Source: Clostridium tagluense | GTDB taxonomy: Bacteria > Bacillota > Clostridia > Clostridiales > Clostridiaceae | Length of the DNA: 64,000 nucleotides | Assembly (NCBI RefSeq): GCF_003865095.1 | Contig: NZ_BHYK01000002.1 | Span: 1 to 64,000 of the forward strand | Reading direction: 5' to 3' | In this document: piece after piece, positions 44,422 through 53,297 of the stretch | Layout of the letters: the number at the start of each line of letters is the position of its first letter | Position numbering within the stretch: the first letter of the stretch is position 1 | Notes under the pieces: model-generated | Database searches by the model: none | What the model saw: the letters and a program-made list of their open reading frames with translations, nothing else | Told to the model about the DNA's origin: nothing | Translations under genes and position numbers: made by a program

Positions 44422-45249
44422 TTAAACAGTAGCATATACAGATGCAGCTTCAATAATCCCAACTCCTTTTAAAACTACACGCACCTTTTCACTTATAGCA
44501 TGAGTTGTAAGAGATTCACCATAGCCACCATCAACAATTAAAGAGGCGCCTTCATTAAACCAAATAAATCCATCATTACTTATCTGTAATTGAGCTACTA
44601 TGAAATATTTATCATTATTAGTAATATAAAAAGTTATACCTGACTGAAAATTGGTATTTACAAAAAAAGAAGGGGTTCCAATTTCGCTAGCCCTAACACT
44701 TGGAAGATCTATTACATGAGAACTAATATTATCGTATGTTATTACTAATTGGGGACATTGTGACAAATTAAAATATTCTCTGCTTCTAAATCTAATAAGT
44801 GATGGCGAATCTTCAGTAGCTAATAACTCAATACCGTAGTTAGGAAAAATATTTTTATACCATGAAAAAACAAAAGTAGTCATATCAATTTCAATATAAT
44901 TATTTATTTGAGTATCCATTATATATTCAGAGGTTGAGATAGGCTGAGTTTTTAATTCTGTATTCCAATCCACGGAATCTTCATTAAAACTATTTTTTAG
45001 AGGATAAGCAATGATTTTTTGAGTGCCACAATAATTTTTTTCATATAAAAATAACTTTAAAATAGCCCTAGAAATAATCATGTTTTTTGAAAGAGAAGAT
45101 AGGTCAAACCTTAATAGAGATCTATATAGACAACAATTATTAGAAAAATTGCCTATAAAGAGCTCTTCAGAATGCCCAAAATTACAATTGTTATAATATT
45201 TACAAATGCAGGTATCTGCAGCTGCAATTAATATTACTTCAGTACTCAT
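44422..45249 (-). CDS. DNRLRE / DUF6385 domain protein 1
   Basis: A 275-residue protein. Residues ~1-165 are a DNRLRE domain (SLLRFDLSSLSKNMIISRAILKLFLY, FRSREYFNLSQCPQLVITY); residues ~185-275 are a DUF6385-like beta domain (NTNFQSGITFYITNNDKYFIVAQLQIS). There is no signal peptide and no wall anchor, unusual for DNRLRE domains, which are generally extracellular. That fits a mother-cell-made spore-surface protein. Five Cys cluster near the N-terminus (CICKYYNNC, NNCC). TAGGAGGACAGGT precedes the ATG. Confidence 0.75.
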   Translation of the reverse strand: MSTEVILIAAADTCICKYYNNCNFGHSEELFIGNFSNNCCLYRSLLRFDLSSLSKNMIISRAILKLFLYEKNYCGTQKIIAYPLKNSFNEDSVDWNTELKTQPISTSEYIMDTQINNYIEIDMTTFVFSWYKNIFPNYGIELLATEDSPSLIRFRSREYFNLSQCPQLVITYDNISSHVIDLPSVRASEIGTPSFFVNTNFQSGITFYITNNDKYFIVAQLQISNDGFIWFNEGASLIVDGGYGESLTTHAISEKVRVVLKGVGIIEAASVYATV

Positions 45250-45382
45250 ACCTGTCCTCCTAGTTTTATGTTTTAATTATGCTAGAGTATTTTGTGAAAA
45301 AACAAAAATATGAATTTTATAAAATAGGGTTGTTATATTTAATATGATTTTAATATTTATTATATGTAATACATTATAAAAT

Positions 45383-45411
45383 CTCAGTGAAAGCTTATTG
45401 CTTTCACTGAG
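45383..45411. terminator. Terminator after DNRLRE protein 2
   Basis: CTCAGTGAAAGC and GCTTTCACTGAG, a perfect 12-bp stem flanked by A and T tracts. Confidence 0.88.
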
Positions 45412-45461
45412 TTTTAAATCATTAAAAGAGAGAACAATAGTTAGTTAAACATTTGGTTTAA

Positions 45462-46658
45462 CTATGGTTGTGAGCTGCTATTTGTTATTGTTTGTTTAGC
45501 AAAGTTATTTACTTCACCATTTAAACCTGTTAGATCATTGGTTCCTGTTGCTGTATAGGTGAGAGATATTGTTTCACCAGTTTTTATAGCTGCACTTAAT
45601 GTGAGTGTTACAGTTGTCCCTGAAACTGTAGCAGCAGTTACAGTAGGAGCTGTTCCTGAGCTAGTAATAGCAAATGCACCAGTAGCTGCAGTTGTTCCAC
45701 TCAATAATTTAGTCATTGTTAATATCATTGTAACACCAGTTGAAGGAACTGCTCCACTATTTACTCTGGAGGGTACCATATTAGCAAAAGTCTTATAAAC
45801 AGCAGTTGCATTTATTGTGTTAGTTGTACCAAAGCCAGTTCCTCTAACTGATAATTTTACATATTTTTTAATTGGTGATACTTCAACGGCGCTTTTTGTA
45901 CCAGAAGCAACGGATATTTCACTACCTATATTTTCAAAAGTTCCAGTTCTAGTATCACAAGCTTTAACTGTTACATACACAAAGTCTGCTTCATCATTGT
46001 CAACTAAATAATTGAAGAAGATATCATTTGATATACCATATATAGTTGTTTCAGCACCTGATTGGAGTGGTTGAATTTGTTGTGGGATTACTATGGTTTC
46101 AATACCAGGTATATCAGCAGTTACAGTATATTCAATTTCGAGGTTTGGACATAGTTCAGTTTCACTATATTCTCTACTCCAAAAACCGATAGTGGAATTA
46201 TCAGCACTTGGACCGGAAATTTCAAAGCCATGATTTGTGCTTTCGTCAGCATACCAAGCTGCAACGGTTTTGGTTAAATTGTCAAAAGAAATAACTGTTC
46301 CAACGTCTGTAGTTGCAATAGTTTTTTGGGTAGTATCTCCTGAGACTAGAACGGATGAAGTTGGTGCATTAGCGTTTGTTACTTTATATTCATAGAAATT
46401 ACTAGTAAGCTGTTTAATATCAGCAGTTGCATCAGCAGTATTATCATTTCTAAATACATAAAGATATAATTTAGCAGAAGTAATTGTAGCATTTGCTGGT
46501 ATTGTTGAAAGGTCAAAATAAAGCAAAGCTTTATGAGCAGCTGTGCCAACCTTACCAGTAAATAAAGCAGAATCTTTACCGAAATTTAAGGTAGTAGAAC
46601 CTACAGCTGCAGAAATAAAAGCATCTCTATTATCATAAATAATATTTGTTGTAGCCAT
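45462..46658 (-). CDS. DNRLRE / DUF6385 / Ig-like domain protein 2
   Basis: A 398-residue protein. A DNRLRE domain (about 1-185; LLYFDLSTIPANATITSAKLYLYVF, FWSREYSETELCPNLEIEY) and a DUF6385-like domain (about 200-300) are followed by a Thr/Ala/Gly-rich Ig-like repeat (about 300-390; TVTLTLSAAIKTGETISLTYTATG), giving potential O-glycosylation sites. No signal peptide or LPXTG. A sigma-K-like promoter lies upstream. It is paralogous to the neighbouring DNRLRE gene. AAAAGGAGATTTTGTT precedes the ATG. Confidence 0.78.
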   Translation of the reverse strand: MATTNIIYDNRDAFISAAVGSTTLNFGKDSALFTGKVGTAAHKALLYFDLSTIPANATITSAKLYLYVFRNDNTADATADIKQLTSNFYEYKVTNANAPTSSVLVSGDTTQKTIATTDVGTVISFDNLTKTVAAWYADESTNHGFEISGPSADNSTIGFWSREYSETELCPNLEIEYTVTADIPGIETIVIPQQIQPLQSGAETTIYGISNDIFFNYLVDNDEADFVYVTVKACDTRTGTFENIGSEISVASGTKSAVEVSPIKKYVKLSVRGTGFGTTNTINATAVYKTFANMVPSRVNSGAVPSTGVTMILTMTKLLSGTTAATGAFAITSSGTAPTVTAATVSGTTVTLTLSAAIKTGETISLTYTATGTNDLTGLNGEVNNFAKQTITNSSSQP

Positions 46659-46720
46659 AACAAAATCTCCTTTTTAAAAATAAATTAATTATTTAATATC
46701 TTTTGTGCTTGTTATCGATA

Positions 46721-46747
46721 TATTATATGAGGTATAAGTAGAAATGT
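46721..46747 (-). promoter_or_regulatory. Sigma-K/E-like promoter for DNRLRE protein 2
   Basis: On the minus strand AC (46747-46746), 16 bases, then CATATAATA (46729-46721), a full match to AC-N16-CATANNNTA, about 65 bases before the ATG. Confidence 0.55.
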
Positions 46748-46913
46748 TGTCCATAAATGCTAATTTTAAAAAAGTCTCAGTTCTTTCAGCGTTTCCAATA
46801 TCTAATTTGATGGTATACTATTATTAAAGTTAATTGAAAATTTTATAAAATCACAAGGAGTCATTATATAATGTGGAGGGTAATTTATAATATAGAGAGG
46901 AAGGTATTAGTTT

Positions 46914-47513
46914 ATGACAGAAAAAGAAAAAATGATAAGTGGAAAGCCATATAAAGCATCTGGAGAAGAATTATCATCTGAACGCCAAGCTGCAAAAGAA
47001 ATGATATTTGACTATAACACCCTACGCCCAAGCGAAGGGAATAAGCGAAATGAAATTCTAAAAAAATTACTAGGTGTAGTCCGAAATGATTTTTATATAG
47101 AACCGCCATTTCGATGTGATTATGGGTATAATATTTCTATCGGAGAAAATTTTTATAGCAATTACAATTGCACTATTTTAGATTGTGCTAAGGTTACAAT
47201 TGGTGATAATGTTATGTTTGCACCAAACGTAAGCCTTTTTACAGCAGGCCATCCTATTCATTTTGAACCACGAAATGCAGGACTTGAATATGCCTTTCCA
47301 ATTAATATAGGGAATAATGTTTGGTTAGGTGGCGGTGTTATAGTGAATCCAGGAGTTACAATTGGTGATAATGTAGTTATTGGTTCTGGTAGTGTTGTAA
47401 CTAAAGATATTCCGCCTAATTCTATAGCTGTTGGTAATCCTTGTAAAGTAATAGGAGAAGTTACAGAGGAAGATAAGAAATACTATTTTAAAAAATTGAA
47501 ATTTAATGATTAA
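46914..47513 (+). CDS. maa: Maltose/galactoside O-acetyltransferase (Maa/LacA family)
   Basis: A 199-residue hexapeptide acetyltransferase. The N-terminal Mac domain (KMISGKPYKASGEELSSERQ) and hexapeptide beta-helix (NIGNNVWLGGGVIVNPGVTIGDNVVIGSGSVVTKDIPPNS) are intact, with the catalytic His in FTAGHPIH. It acetylates free sugars using acetyl-CoA and may modify glycan building blocks or serve detoxification. AGAGGAAGG precedes the ATG. Monocistronic with its own terminator. Confidence 0.9.
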   Translation: MTEKEKMISGKPYKASGEELSSERQAAKEMIFDYNTLRPSEGNKRNEILKKLLGVVRNDFYIEPPFRCDYGYNISIGENFYSNYNCTILDCAKVTIGDNVMFAPNVSLFTAGHPIHFEPRNAGLEYAFPINIGNNVWLGGGVIVNPGVTIGDNVVIGSGSVVTKDIPPNSIAVGNPCKVIGEVTEEDKKYYFKKLKFND

Positions 47514-47540
47514 TTTAGATATATGGTGTTAACAATAAAG

Positions 47541-47573
47541 TTGAGTATAATCTGTTTAAAAGATTATACTCAA
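47541..47573 (+). terminator. Terminator
   Basis: TTGAGTATAATCT and AGATTATACTCAA with a short loop and TTTTATT. Confidence 0.85.
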
Positions 47574-47619
47574 TTTTATTAATAACTAAGGGTTACAAAT
47601 AAAGGAGATTTTTAAAATT

Positions 47620-49062
47620 ATGAACAAAAATAAAAACACTCTATCTTTTCCTGATAAATCAAACAGTTGGGATGAAGTAACTGATATCGTTGTAATAGGA
47701 AGTGGGTTTGCTGGGTTAACTGCAGCTATAGAAGCTCGTAATGCTGGCACATCTGTTATTATTCTTGAAAAAATGAAGGCAATTGGTGGTAATTCAATTA
47801 TAAGTGATGGAGGAATTGCTGCTTCTGAAACTAAGCTTCAAAAAAAATTCAATATAAATGATTCTAAAGACATGATGTATGCAGATATGCTCAATGCTGG
47901 TGATTTAATCAATTACCCTGAACTTGTACGAGTTGTGGTGGATAATGCAAATGATGCTTTTGAATGGTCACAGGAATATTTAGGTGTTGAATATCTTGAT
48001 AGGGTTGATCAGTTCGGAGGGCACTGCGTGCCACGTTGTTATACTGCCAAAAACATTTCTGGTGCAACTATCATTAAAAAATTAAAAGAAAAAGTAGAAG
48101 AGTTAGGCACGTCGGTTAGACTACAGATGTACTTTAAAAGTTTTATTCAAGACTCAGAGGGAAGAGTATGTGGTGTTATTGTTAGAGAAAACTATGATTA
48201 TAAAAACCCTGATAGTGGACGGGATATATATATAAAAGCAGAAAAAGGGGTAATTCTTGCAGCAGGTGGTTTTTCTAGTGATATTGAATTTAGAATGGCA
48301 CAAGATCCACGGCTTACAGAAAAAATTGATACTACAAATAAGCCCTTTGCAACTGCACAGGCACTTAAGGAAGCACTGAGGATAGGTGCCACTCCTGTGC
48401 AATTGTCTCATGTTCAGCTTGGACCATGGGCCTCGCCTGATGAAAAAGGTTATGGGCATGGACCAGAATTTTCGGAGTATATATTATTTCAATATGGCAT
48501 TATTGTTGATCCTGTTACAGGTGGACGTTTTATAAACGAACTTGCAGATCGTAAAACACTTTCAGATAAAATTCTTTCAGTAGGTCATCCCTGTGTAGGG
48601 ATTGCAGATTCAAAGGCAGTTAGTGAATCTGGCTGGAGCATAGAGAAATGTCTTAAAAAAGGTGTTGTAAAAAAATTCAATACAATTAAAGAGTTTGCAG
48701 TTTTTTATAATGTTTCATATGAAAATCTTGAAGAATCTCTTAACGTTTTTAATAAGAGTTTTGAAGAAGGAAGGGATAAATGTTTTGGCAAACCCATAAT
48801 TGACAATGCGAAGCCAATAATGCAAACACCTTTTTATGGAATCCGCTTATGGCCAAAAGTACATTATACTATGGGAGGTATAAGGATAAATGTATTGGGA
48901 CAGGTAATAGATTTAGAGGGTAAAGTTCTAGAGGGATTATATGCAGCTGGCGAGATTACTGGTGGGATTCATGGTGCTAGTCGCCTAGGAAGTTGTGCAA
49001 TAACAGAATGTCTTGTATTTGGAAGAATAGCAGGTAAAAATGCAGCTAAAAAGTTAAGTTAA
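47620..49062 (+). CDS. FAD-dependent reductase, flavocytochrome-c/fumarate reductase-like
   Basis: A 480-residue soluble flavoprotein. The N-terminal dinucleotide motif VVIGSGFAGLTAAIEARNAG binds FAD; GGNSIISDGGIAA, the active-site region and the C-terminal GGIHGASRLGSCAITECLVFGRIAG place it with fumarate/urocanate-type reductases. It lacks both the heme domain and the FMN-binding domain that many relatives carry, so its electron donor is unknown. It probably reduces a C-C double bond of an organic acid. AAAGGAGATT precedes the ATG. Confidence 0.82.
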   Translation: MNKNKNTLSFPDKSNSWDEVTDIVVIGSGFAGLTAAIEARNAGTSVIILEKMKAIGGNSIISDGGIAASETKLQKKFNINDSKDMMYADMLNAGDLINYPELVRVVVDNANDAFEWSQEYLGVEYLDRVDQFGGHCVPRCYTAKNISGATIIKKLKEKVEELGTSVRLQMYFKSFIQDSEGRVCGVIVRENYDYKNPDSGRDIYIKAEKGVILAAGGFSSDIEFRMAQDPRLTEKIDTTNKPFATAQALKEALRIGATPVQLSHVQLGPWASPDEKGYGHGPEFSEYILFQYGIIVDPVTGGRFINELADRKTLSDKILSVGHPCVGIADSKAVSESGWSIEKCLKKGVVKKFNTIKEFAVFYNVSYENLEESLNVFNKSFEEGRDKCFGKPIIDNAKPIMQTPFYGIRLWPKVHYTMGGIRINVLGQVIDLEGKVLEGLYAAGEITGGIHGASRLGSCAITECLVFGRIAGKNAAKKLS

Positions 49063-49233
49063 AAAAAATTAACAAAATTATATTTGTGAAGAATTTATTA
49101 AATCTTTGAAATTTACAGGAGAATTCTAATAAATGGAGAATATAAGAAGTGTAGGTGAATTATATTCAAGACACTTGTAAAATAAAGATTGAGTAAAATT
49201 TATTAATATAAAAAAGTTTAAGGAGTGTTAATT

Positions 49234-49677
49234 ATGGGAATTGGTGATTGGTTAAGAGAGCAGAAGGATAAAACACAAGCAGGAATTAAGCAATTTGCAA
49301 ACAAAGATTTTATGGAAGCGATAGCAGCAGGTTGTGCACTTATTGCAAGTGCTGATGGAGATATAAGCTCAGACGAAAAACAAAAGATGGTAGGGTACAT
49401 TAATCTTAATGAGTCATTAAAAGTTTTTAAATTAAATGATGTATTAACCAGATTTAATCATTATGCAGATATGTTTGCATTTGATTATAATGTTGGAAAG
49501 GCAGAAGCCATGAAGGCAATTACTAAAATGAAAAGTAAACCGGATGCAGCAAAAACATTAGTAGCAGTATGTTGCTCAATAGGCGCTGCAGATGGAACTT
49601 TTGACAAAGATGAAATTGCTTTGGTTAGAGAAATGTGCTCAAACCTTGGTGTGAATCCAGCAGATTTTAAACTTTAA
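49234..49677 (+). CDS. TerB-family tellurite resistance-like protein
   Basis: A 147-residue helical cytoplasmic protein matching the TerB family: acidic metal-binding motifs ASADGDISSDEKQ and GAADGTFDKDEIAL appear in the two halves. No other Ter genes are nearby. The ATG at 49234 has AAGGAGTG seven bases upstream; the frame opens nine bases earlier. A strong terminator follows. Confidence 0.85.
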   Translation: MGIGDWLREQKDKTQAGIKQFANKDFMEAIAAGCALIASADGDISSDEKQKMVGYINLNESLKVFKLNDVLTRFNHYADMFAFDYNVGKAEAMKAITKMKSKPDAAKTLVAVCCSIGAADGTFDKDEIALVREMCSNLGVNPADFKL

Positions 49678-49696
49678 TAATAGGTACATAAATGCA

Positions 49697-49732
49697 AACC
49701 TATAGGACAATAAAATGTTCTATAGGTTTTTT
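49697..49732 (+). terminator. Terminator after terB-like gene
   Basis: AAACCTATAG.ACA and TGTTCTATAGGTTTTTTT form a stem with a T run. Confidence 0.88.
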
Positions 49733-49865
49733 TGTTAAATTAAGGGATGTTTATAAAAAAGGTTGGTAATATATTGAGGTCAATGATAAAATATGGATAG
49801 ATATGCTAAATTAGAGGCTTAACGACAAAGTAAAGTAGAAGTGTAAAGAGTAGGGGAGGAATCAA

Positions 49866-50795
49866 TTGGAGAAGGCGAAAATAAAGGATAAACATAAATT
49901 AAAAGCAAAGTGGAAAAAAATAAAAGAAGATAGAGTACTATATCTAATGCTTTTACTACCACTTATATATTTTATAATATTTCATTTAATACCTTTAGCG
50001 GGTATGTCCCTGGCATTTCAAGATTATAGAATCATAGGAGATAATGTTTTTGTAGGCTTAAAGCATTTTAAAACACTATTCAGTTCTGCTAGTTTTTTTC
50101 ATGTTCTTAAAAATACTATAATAATAAGCACTATGAAAATAGTATTTTTCTTTCCAATACCAATAATTTTCTCTTTACTTATAAGTGAAGTAAAATCAAT
50201 AAAGTTTAGAAAATATGTACAATCAGTAGTATATTTACCACACTTTCTTTCTTGGGTGGTAATTACAGGTATATGGATTAAGTTATTATCGCAAACAAAT
50301 GGGGGAGTAAATAATATCTTGAACATATTTAATGTACCCTCTATTGATTTTATGACAAGCAAAGGATATATAAGATGGGTCCTGGTTTTTTCAGAAATGT
50401 GGAGAAGTGCGGGATGGGATTCAATAATATATTTAGCTGCTATAATGAGGATAAGTCCTGCCTTATATGAATCTGCAAGAATAGATGGTGCATCTAGGTT
50501 TGACGAGATGATACATATTACAATACCAGAACTTACAACAACAATAGTTACAGTATTTATTTTAAATTTAGGATTTTTTATGAATGCAGGCTTTGATCAA
50601 GTTTTTAATTTTATGAATGATTCGGTTATAAGTGTAATTGATATACTTGATACCTATGTTTATAGGATAGGATTAATAAATGGTCAGTATGCTTTCGCTA
50701 CAGCTGCAAGTTTATTTAAAGGTGTAATTGGAATTATGTTGATCTTTACCACACACTTTTTGGCTAAAAAAATATCTGGGAAAGGGTTATGGTAG
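49866..50795 (+). CDS. Sugar ABC transporter permease, LplB-like
   Basis: A 309-residue inner-membrane permease with about six helices and the EAA-type loop ESARIDGASRFDEMIHITIPEL that contacts the ATPase. It belongs to the LplB/YtcP group that imports complex oligosaccharides. No ATPase is encoded in the operon; such systems share a common MsmK-like ATPase encoded elsewhere. TTG start with GGGGAGG seven bases upstream. The next permease begins immediately. Confidence 0.88.
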   Translation: MEKAKIKDKHKLKAKWKKIKEDRVLYLMLLLPLIYFIIFHLIPLAGMSLAFQDYRIIGDNVFVGLKHFKTLFSSASFFHVLKNTIIISTMKIVFFFPIPIIFSLLISEVKSIKFRKYVQSVVYLPHFLSWVVITGIWIKLLSQTNGGVNNILNIFNVPSIDFMTSKGYIRWVLVFSEMWRSAGWDSIIYLAAIMRISPALYESARIDGASRFDEMIHITIPELTTTIVTVFILNLGFFMNAGFDQVFNFMNDSVISVIDILDTYVYRIGLINGQYAFATAASLFKGVIGIMLIFTTHFLAKKISGKGLW

Positions 50796-50805
50796 GGTGA
50801 ATGAT

Positions 50806-51687
50806 ATGAAAAATAAAAAAAATTTAGGTCGCTTCATCTTTTATATATTACTGTTTATTGTTACTTTAACTATGCTTATACCAATTGTGAATTTACTAGC
50901 ACTATCATTAACAGATCCTGCTCGCGTAAAAGAAGTTACAGGGCTTACCATTATTCCTAAGGGATTTTCTTTTGATAATTATAGAGTTTTATTTTCTAAT
51001 CCTCAGATTATGAAAAGTCTTTTTAACTCAGTATTTATAACTGTAATAGGCACTGCGTTAAATTTAGCTTTAACAATAATGGCAGCTTATGCACTTACAA
51101 GGCCAGGTCTTGTGGGGAAAAAATTCTTTATGGTGATTTTAATAATTGTTATGGTATTTGAACCAGGATTAATTCCAGAATATCTACTAATTAAAAGCAT
51201 AGGACTTTTAGATACTTACTCTTCAGTAATTTTATATAAGGCACTAAATGTATATTATTTAATTATACTTATGAGATTTTTTGAAGAGGTGCCAGAAGCA
51301 CTTATTGATGCAGCAAGGGTAGATGGTGCAGGACATTTAACTGTTCTATTTAAAATATTAATTCCGCTTTCGAAGTCTTCCATTGCAACTATAGGTTTGT
51401 TTTATGGGGTTTTTCACTGGAATGAATATTTTAGAGCATCAATATACTTAAATGATTCGGCTAAATGGCCATTGCAATTAGTGCTTCGGCAGTTTGTGGT
51501 GTTAAATGATACCACATCAATGCTGGGGGCCAATAGTCTACTATCTTTTGATAAGGCATCTCAGCTAAGTTATAAGGCATTACAAGCAGGAACTATAATG
51601 ATTGCAATAGTTCCTATACTTTTAATATATCCATTTATACTTAAAAATTACACCAAGGGAACAATGGAAGGAGGAGTTAAGGAGTAG
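50806..51687 (+). CDS. Sugar ABC transporter permease, LplC/YtcP-like
   Basis: A 293-residue partner permease with six helices and EAA loop EALIDAARVDGAGHLTVLFKI. The ATG at 50806 is chosen with AGGGTG upstream, though a GTG at 50797 could serve. Forms the membrane channel with the LplB-like protein. Confidence 0.88.
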   Translation: MKNKKNLGRFIFYILLFIVTLTMLIPIVNLLALSLTDPARVKEVTGLTIIPKGFSFDNYRVLFSNPQIMKSLFNSVFITVIGTALNLALTIMAAYALTRPGLVGKKFFMVILIIVMVFEPGLIPEYLLIKSIGLLDTYSSVILYKALNVYYLIILMRFFEEVPEALIDAARVDGAGHLTVLFKILIPLSKSSIATIGLFYGVFHWNEYFRASIYLNDSAKWPLQLVLRQFVVLNDTTSMLGANSLLSFDKASQLSYKALQAGTIMIAIVPILLIYPFILKNYTKGTMEGGVKE

Positions 51688-51735
51688 CTGTTTTAATAAA
51701 TAGTATTTTTAAAAAATAATCTTAGGGGTGATATT

Positions 51736-53199
51736 ATGAAAAAGTCAATAGCTTTGATGCTTGTAATTATAAGTACGCTGAGTTTAGTATCATGCAAACC
51801 AAAAACCGATGATGAGGTGGGTAAAAATAACTTGATTGAGCCAATAGTGGTGAGAATGGTGATGAAAGATGTAAGTCCCAAAGATCCTATAGCTCAAAAA
51901 TATATAGGACTTATAGAAAAAGGCTTAGCGCAGGAGGGAACAAAAGTTCAGATTAAACTTGAAGAAATGCCTTCAGGTAACTACGCTGAAAAATTAAACT
52001 TAAAGTTACTTGGTAAAGATATTCCTGATATCATATACTTCCAAGGAGGAGACCAACAGATATCTCAGCAAGGATTACTGGAGGACTTAACACCATATAT
52101 AAAAAAATCTAAGTATATAAAAGCTAATTTAGAACAACAAAATAAAAAGAGACTCGCAAACTATCCTTACTTATTATGGATTAAACCTCTTGCATCAAAG
52201 GTGCCAGTAATGAGAAGTGATTGGTTCAATAAATTAAGTACATCTAAAAAGCTCATGGAAGATCCTACTATAGATAATTATTATGCATTTTTAAAACAAT
52301 TAAAAGATTCTAATTTAGGTGGGAAAGGATCGCCAGCCTATGCATTAACAGCTGCTGGGAATACTTTAGAGATTGATGAAATATTTGACCAAGCTTTTGG
52401 AAATAAATCCACTTGGATTAAAGATAAAAATGGTAAATATATTTTTAATAAAGTTTCTAACAATGAAAAAGAAAAGTTAACTTTTTATAATAAACTTTAT
52501 AAAGAAGGAATACTAGATCCAGAATTCTTAACTAAAAAATGGGACACAAAGGAAAAGGCTTTTTATGAAAATCAAGCTGCTATAATAGCTGGAACAGCAG
52601 GAAAAGTTATAGATATTTATGAGGGTAAAATCAAAAAGGCTAATGGAAATGCTACAGGACTTACAGTTTTACCACCGGCAAAGGGAAAAGCTCAAGGATA
52701 TTTACCTATAGATGTTTCTAAAGAAAATAGAGGTATAGCTATTTCTTCTACATCTAAAAATAAAGATATTTCCTTTAAAATTCTAGATTTTTTAGCTAGT
52801 GAAAAAGGTCAAATGATAGATCGTTTAGGTTTTGAAGGTGAGCATTATGTAATTAAAGATAATAAAATCCAGTTAACTGAAAAATCACAAGAATGGTATG
52901 CGAAATTTTGGGAGCCTTCAAAAATTTCACTAGGAAAAGAACTTGCAAAACCGCTACTTGGAGCTGCAGGAACTAAGTCACTAGAAGATGTTAATAAGCT
53001 TTATACTGAAGATATTAATTTTATAATCCCAGAAGAACTTTCTGTTAAATGGGATTCTATAAATAACTTATATAAAGAATATTCAGCAGATATAATTACA
53101 GGAAAACGTCCTATAAGTGATTTTGATAAGTTTGTAACGCAGTGGTATGAAAATGGTGGAGAAGATATAACTAAACATGCAAATGAAGTATTAAAGTAA
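51736..53199 (+). CDS. Extracellular sugar-binding lipoprotein, LplA-like
   Basis: A 487-residue solute-binding protein. The signal peptide ends in a lipobox (SLVSC, Cys at about residue 20), giving a lipid-anchored protein on the outer face of the membrane. The body is a family 1-type binding protein of LplA size. It would capture an oligosaccharide and hand it to the two permeases. No glycosidase or regulator is adjacent; the IS insertion just downstream may have displaced them. AGGGGTGATATT precedes the ATG. Confidence 0.88.
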   Translation: MKKSIALMLVIISTLSLVSCKPKTDDEVGKNNLIEPIVVRMVMKDVSPKDPIAQKYIGLIEKGLAQEGTKVQIKLEEMPSGNYAEKLNLKLLGKDIPDIIYFQGGDQQISQQGLLEDLTPYIKKSKYIKANLEQQNKKRLANYPYLLWIKPLASKVPVMRSDWFNKLSTSKKLMEDPTIDNYYAFLKQLKDSNLGGKGSPAYALTAAGNTLEIDEIFDQAFGNKSTWIKDKNGKYIFNKVSNNEKEKLTFYNKLYKEGILDPEFLTKKWDTKEKAFYENQAAIIAGTAGKVIDIYEGKIKKANGNATGLTVLPPAKGKAQGYLPIDVSKENRGIAISSTSKNKDISFKILDFLASEKGQMIDRLGFEGEHYVIKDNKIQLTEKSQEWYAKFWEPSKISLGKELAKPLLGAAGTKSLEDVNKLYTEDINFIIPEELSVKWDSINNLYKEYSADIITGKRPISDFDKFVTQWYENGGEDITKHANEVLK

Positions 53200-53297
53200 T
53201 TGTAGTCGACTAATGTACTATATTAGCATAGGTATACTCCCCATCATTTTTATTCGAACATATGGCTGGCTGTGTATTTGAAACTATAGTTATACAA

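Noticed and set aside
45559-46011. Plus-strand Val/Pro-rich frames opposite the second DNRLRE gene
   Set aside because: They arise from the Thr/Ala-rich coding of the minus-strand gene and have no ribosome sites.
49234-49677. Tellurite-resistance operon
   Set aside because: Only a TerB-like gene is present; no TerC, TerD or TerZ genes lie near it.
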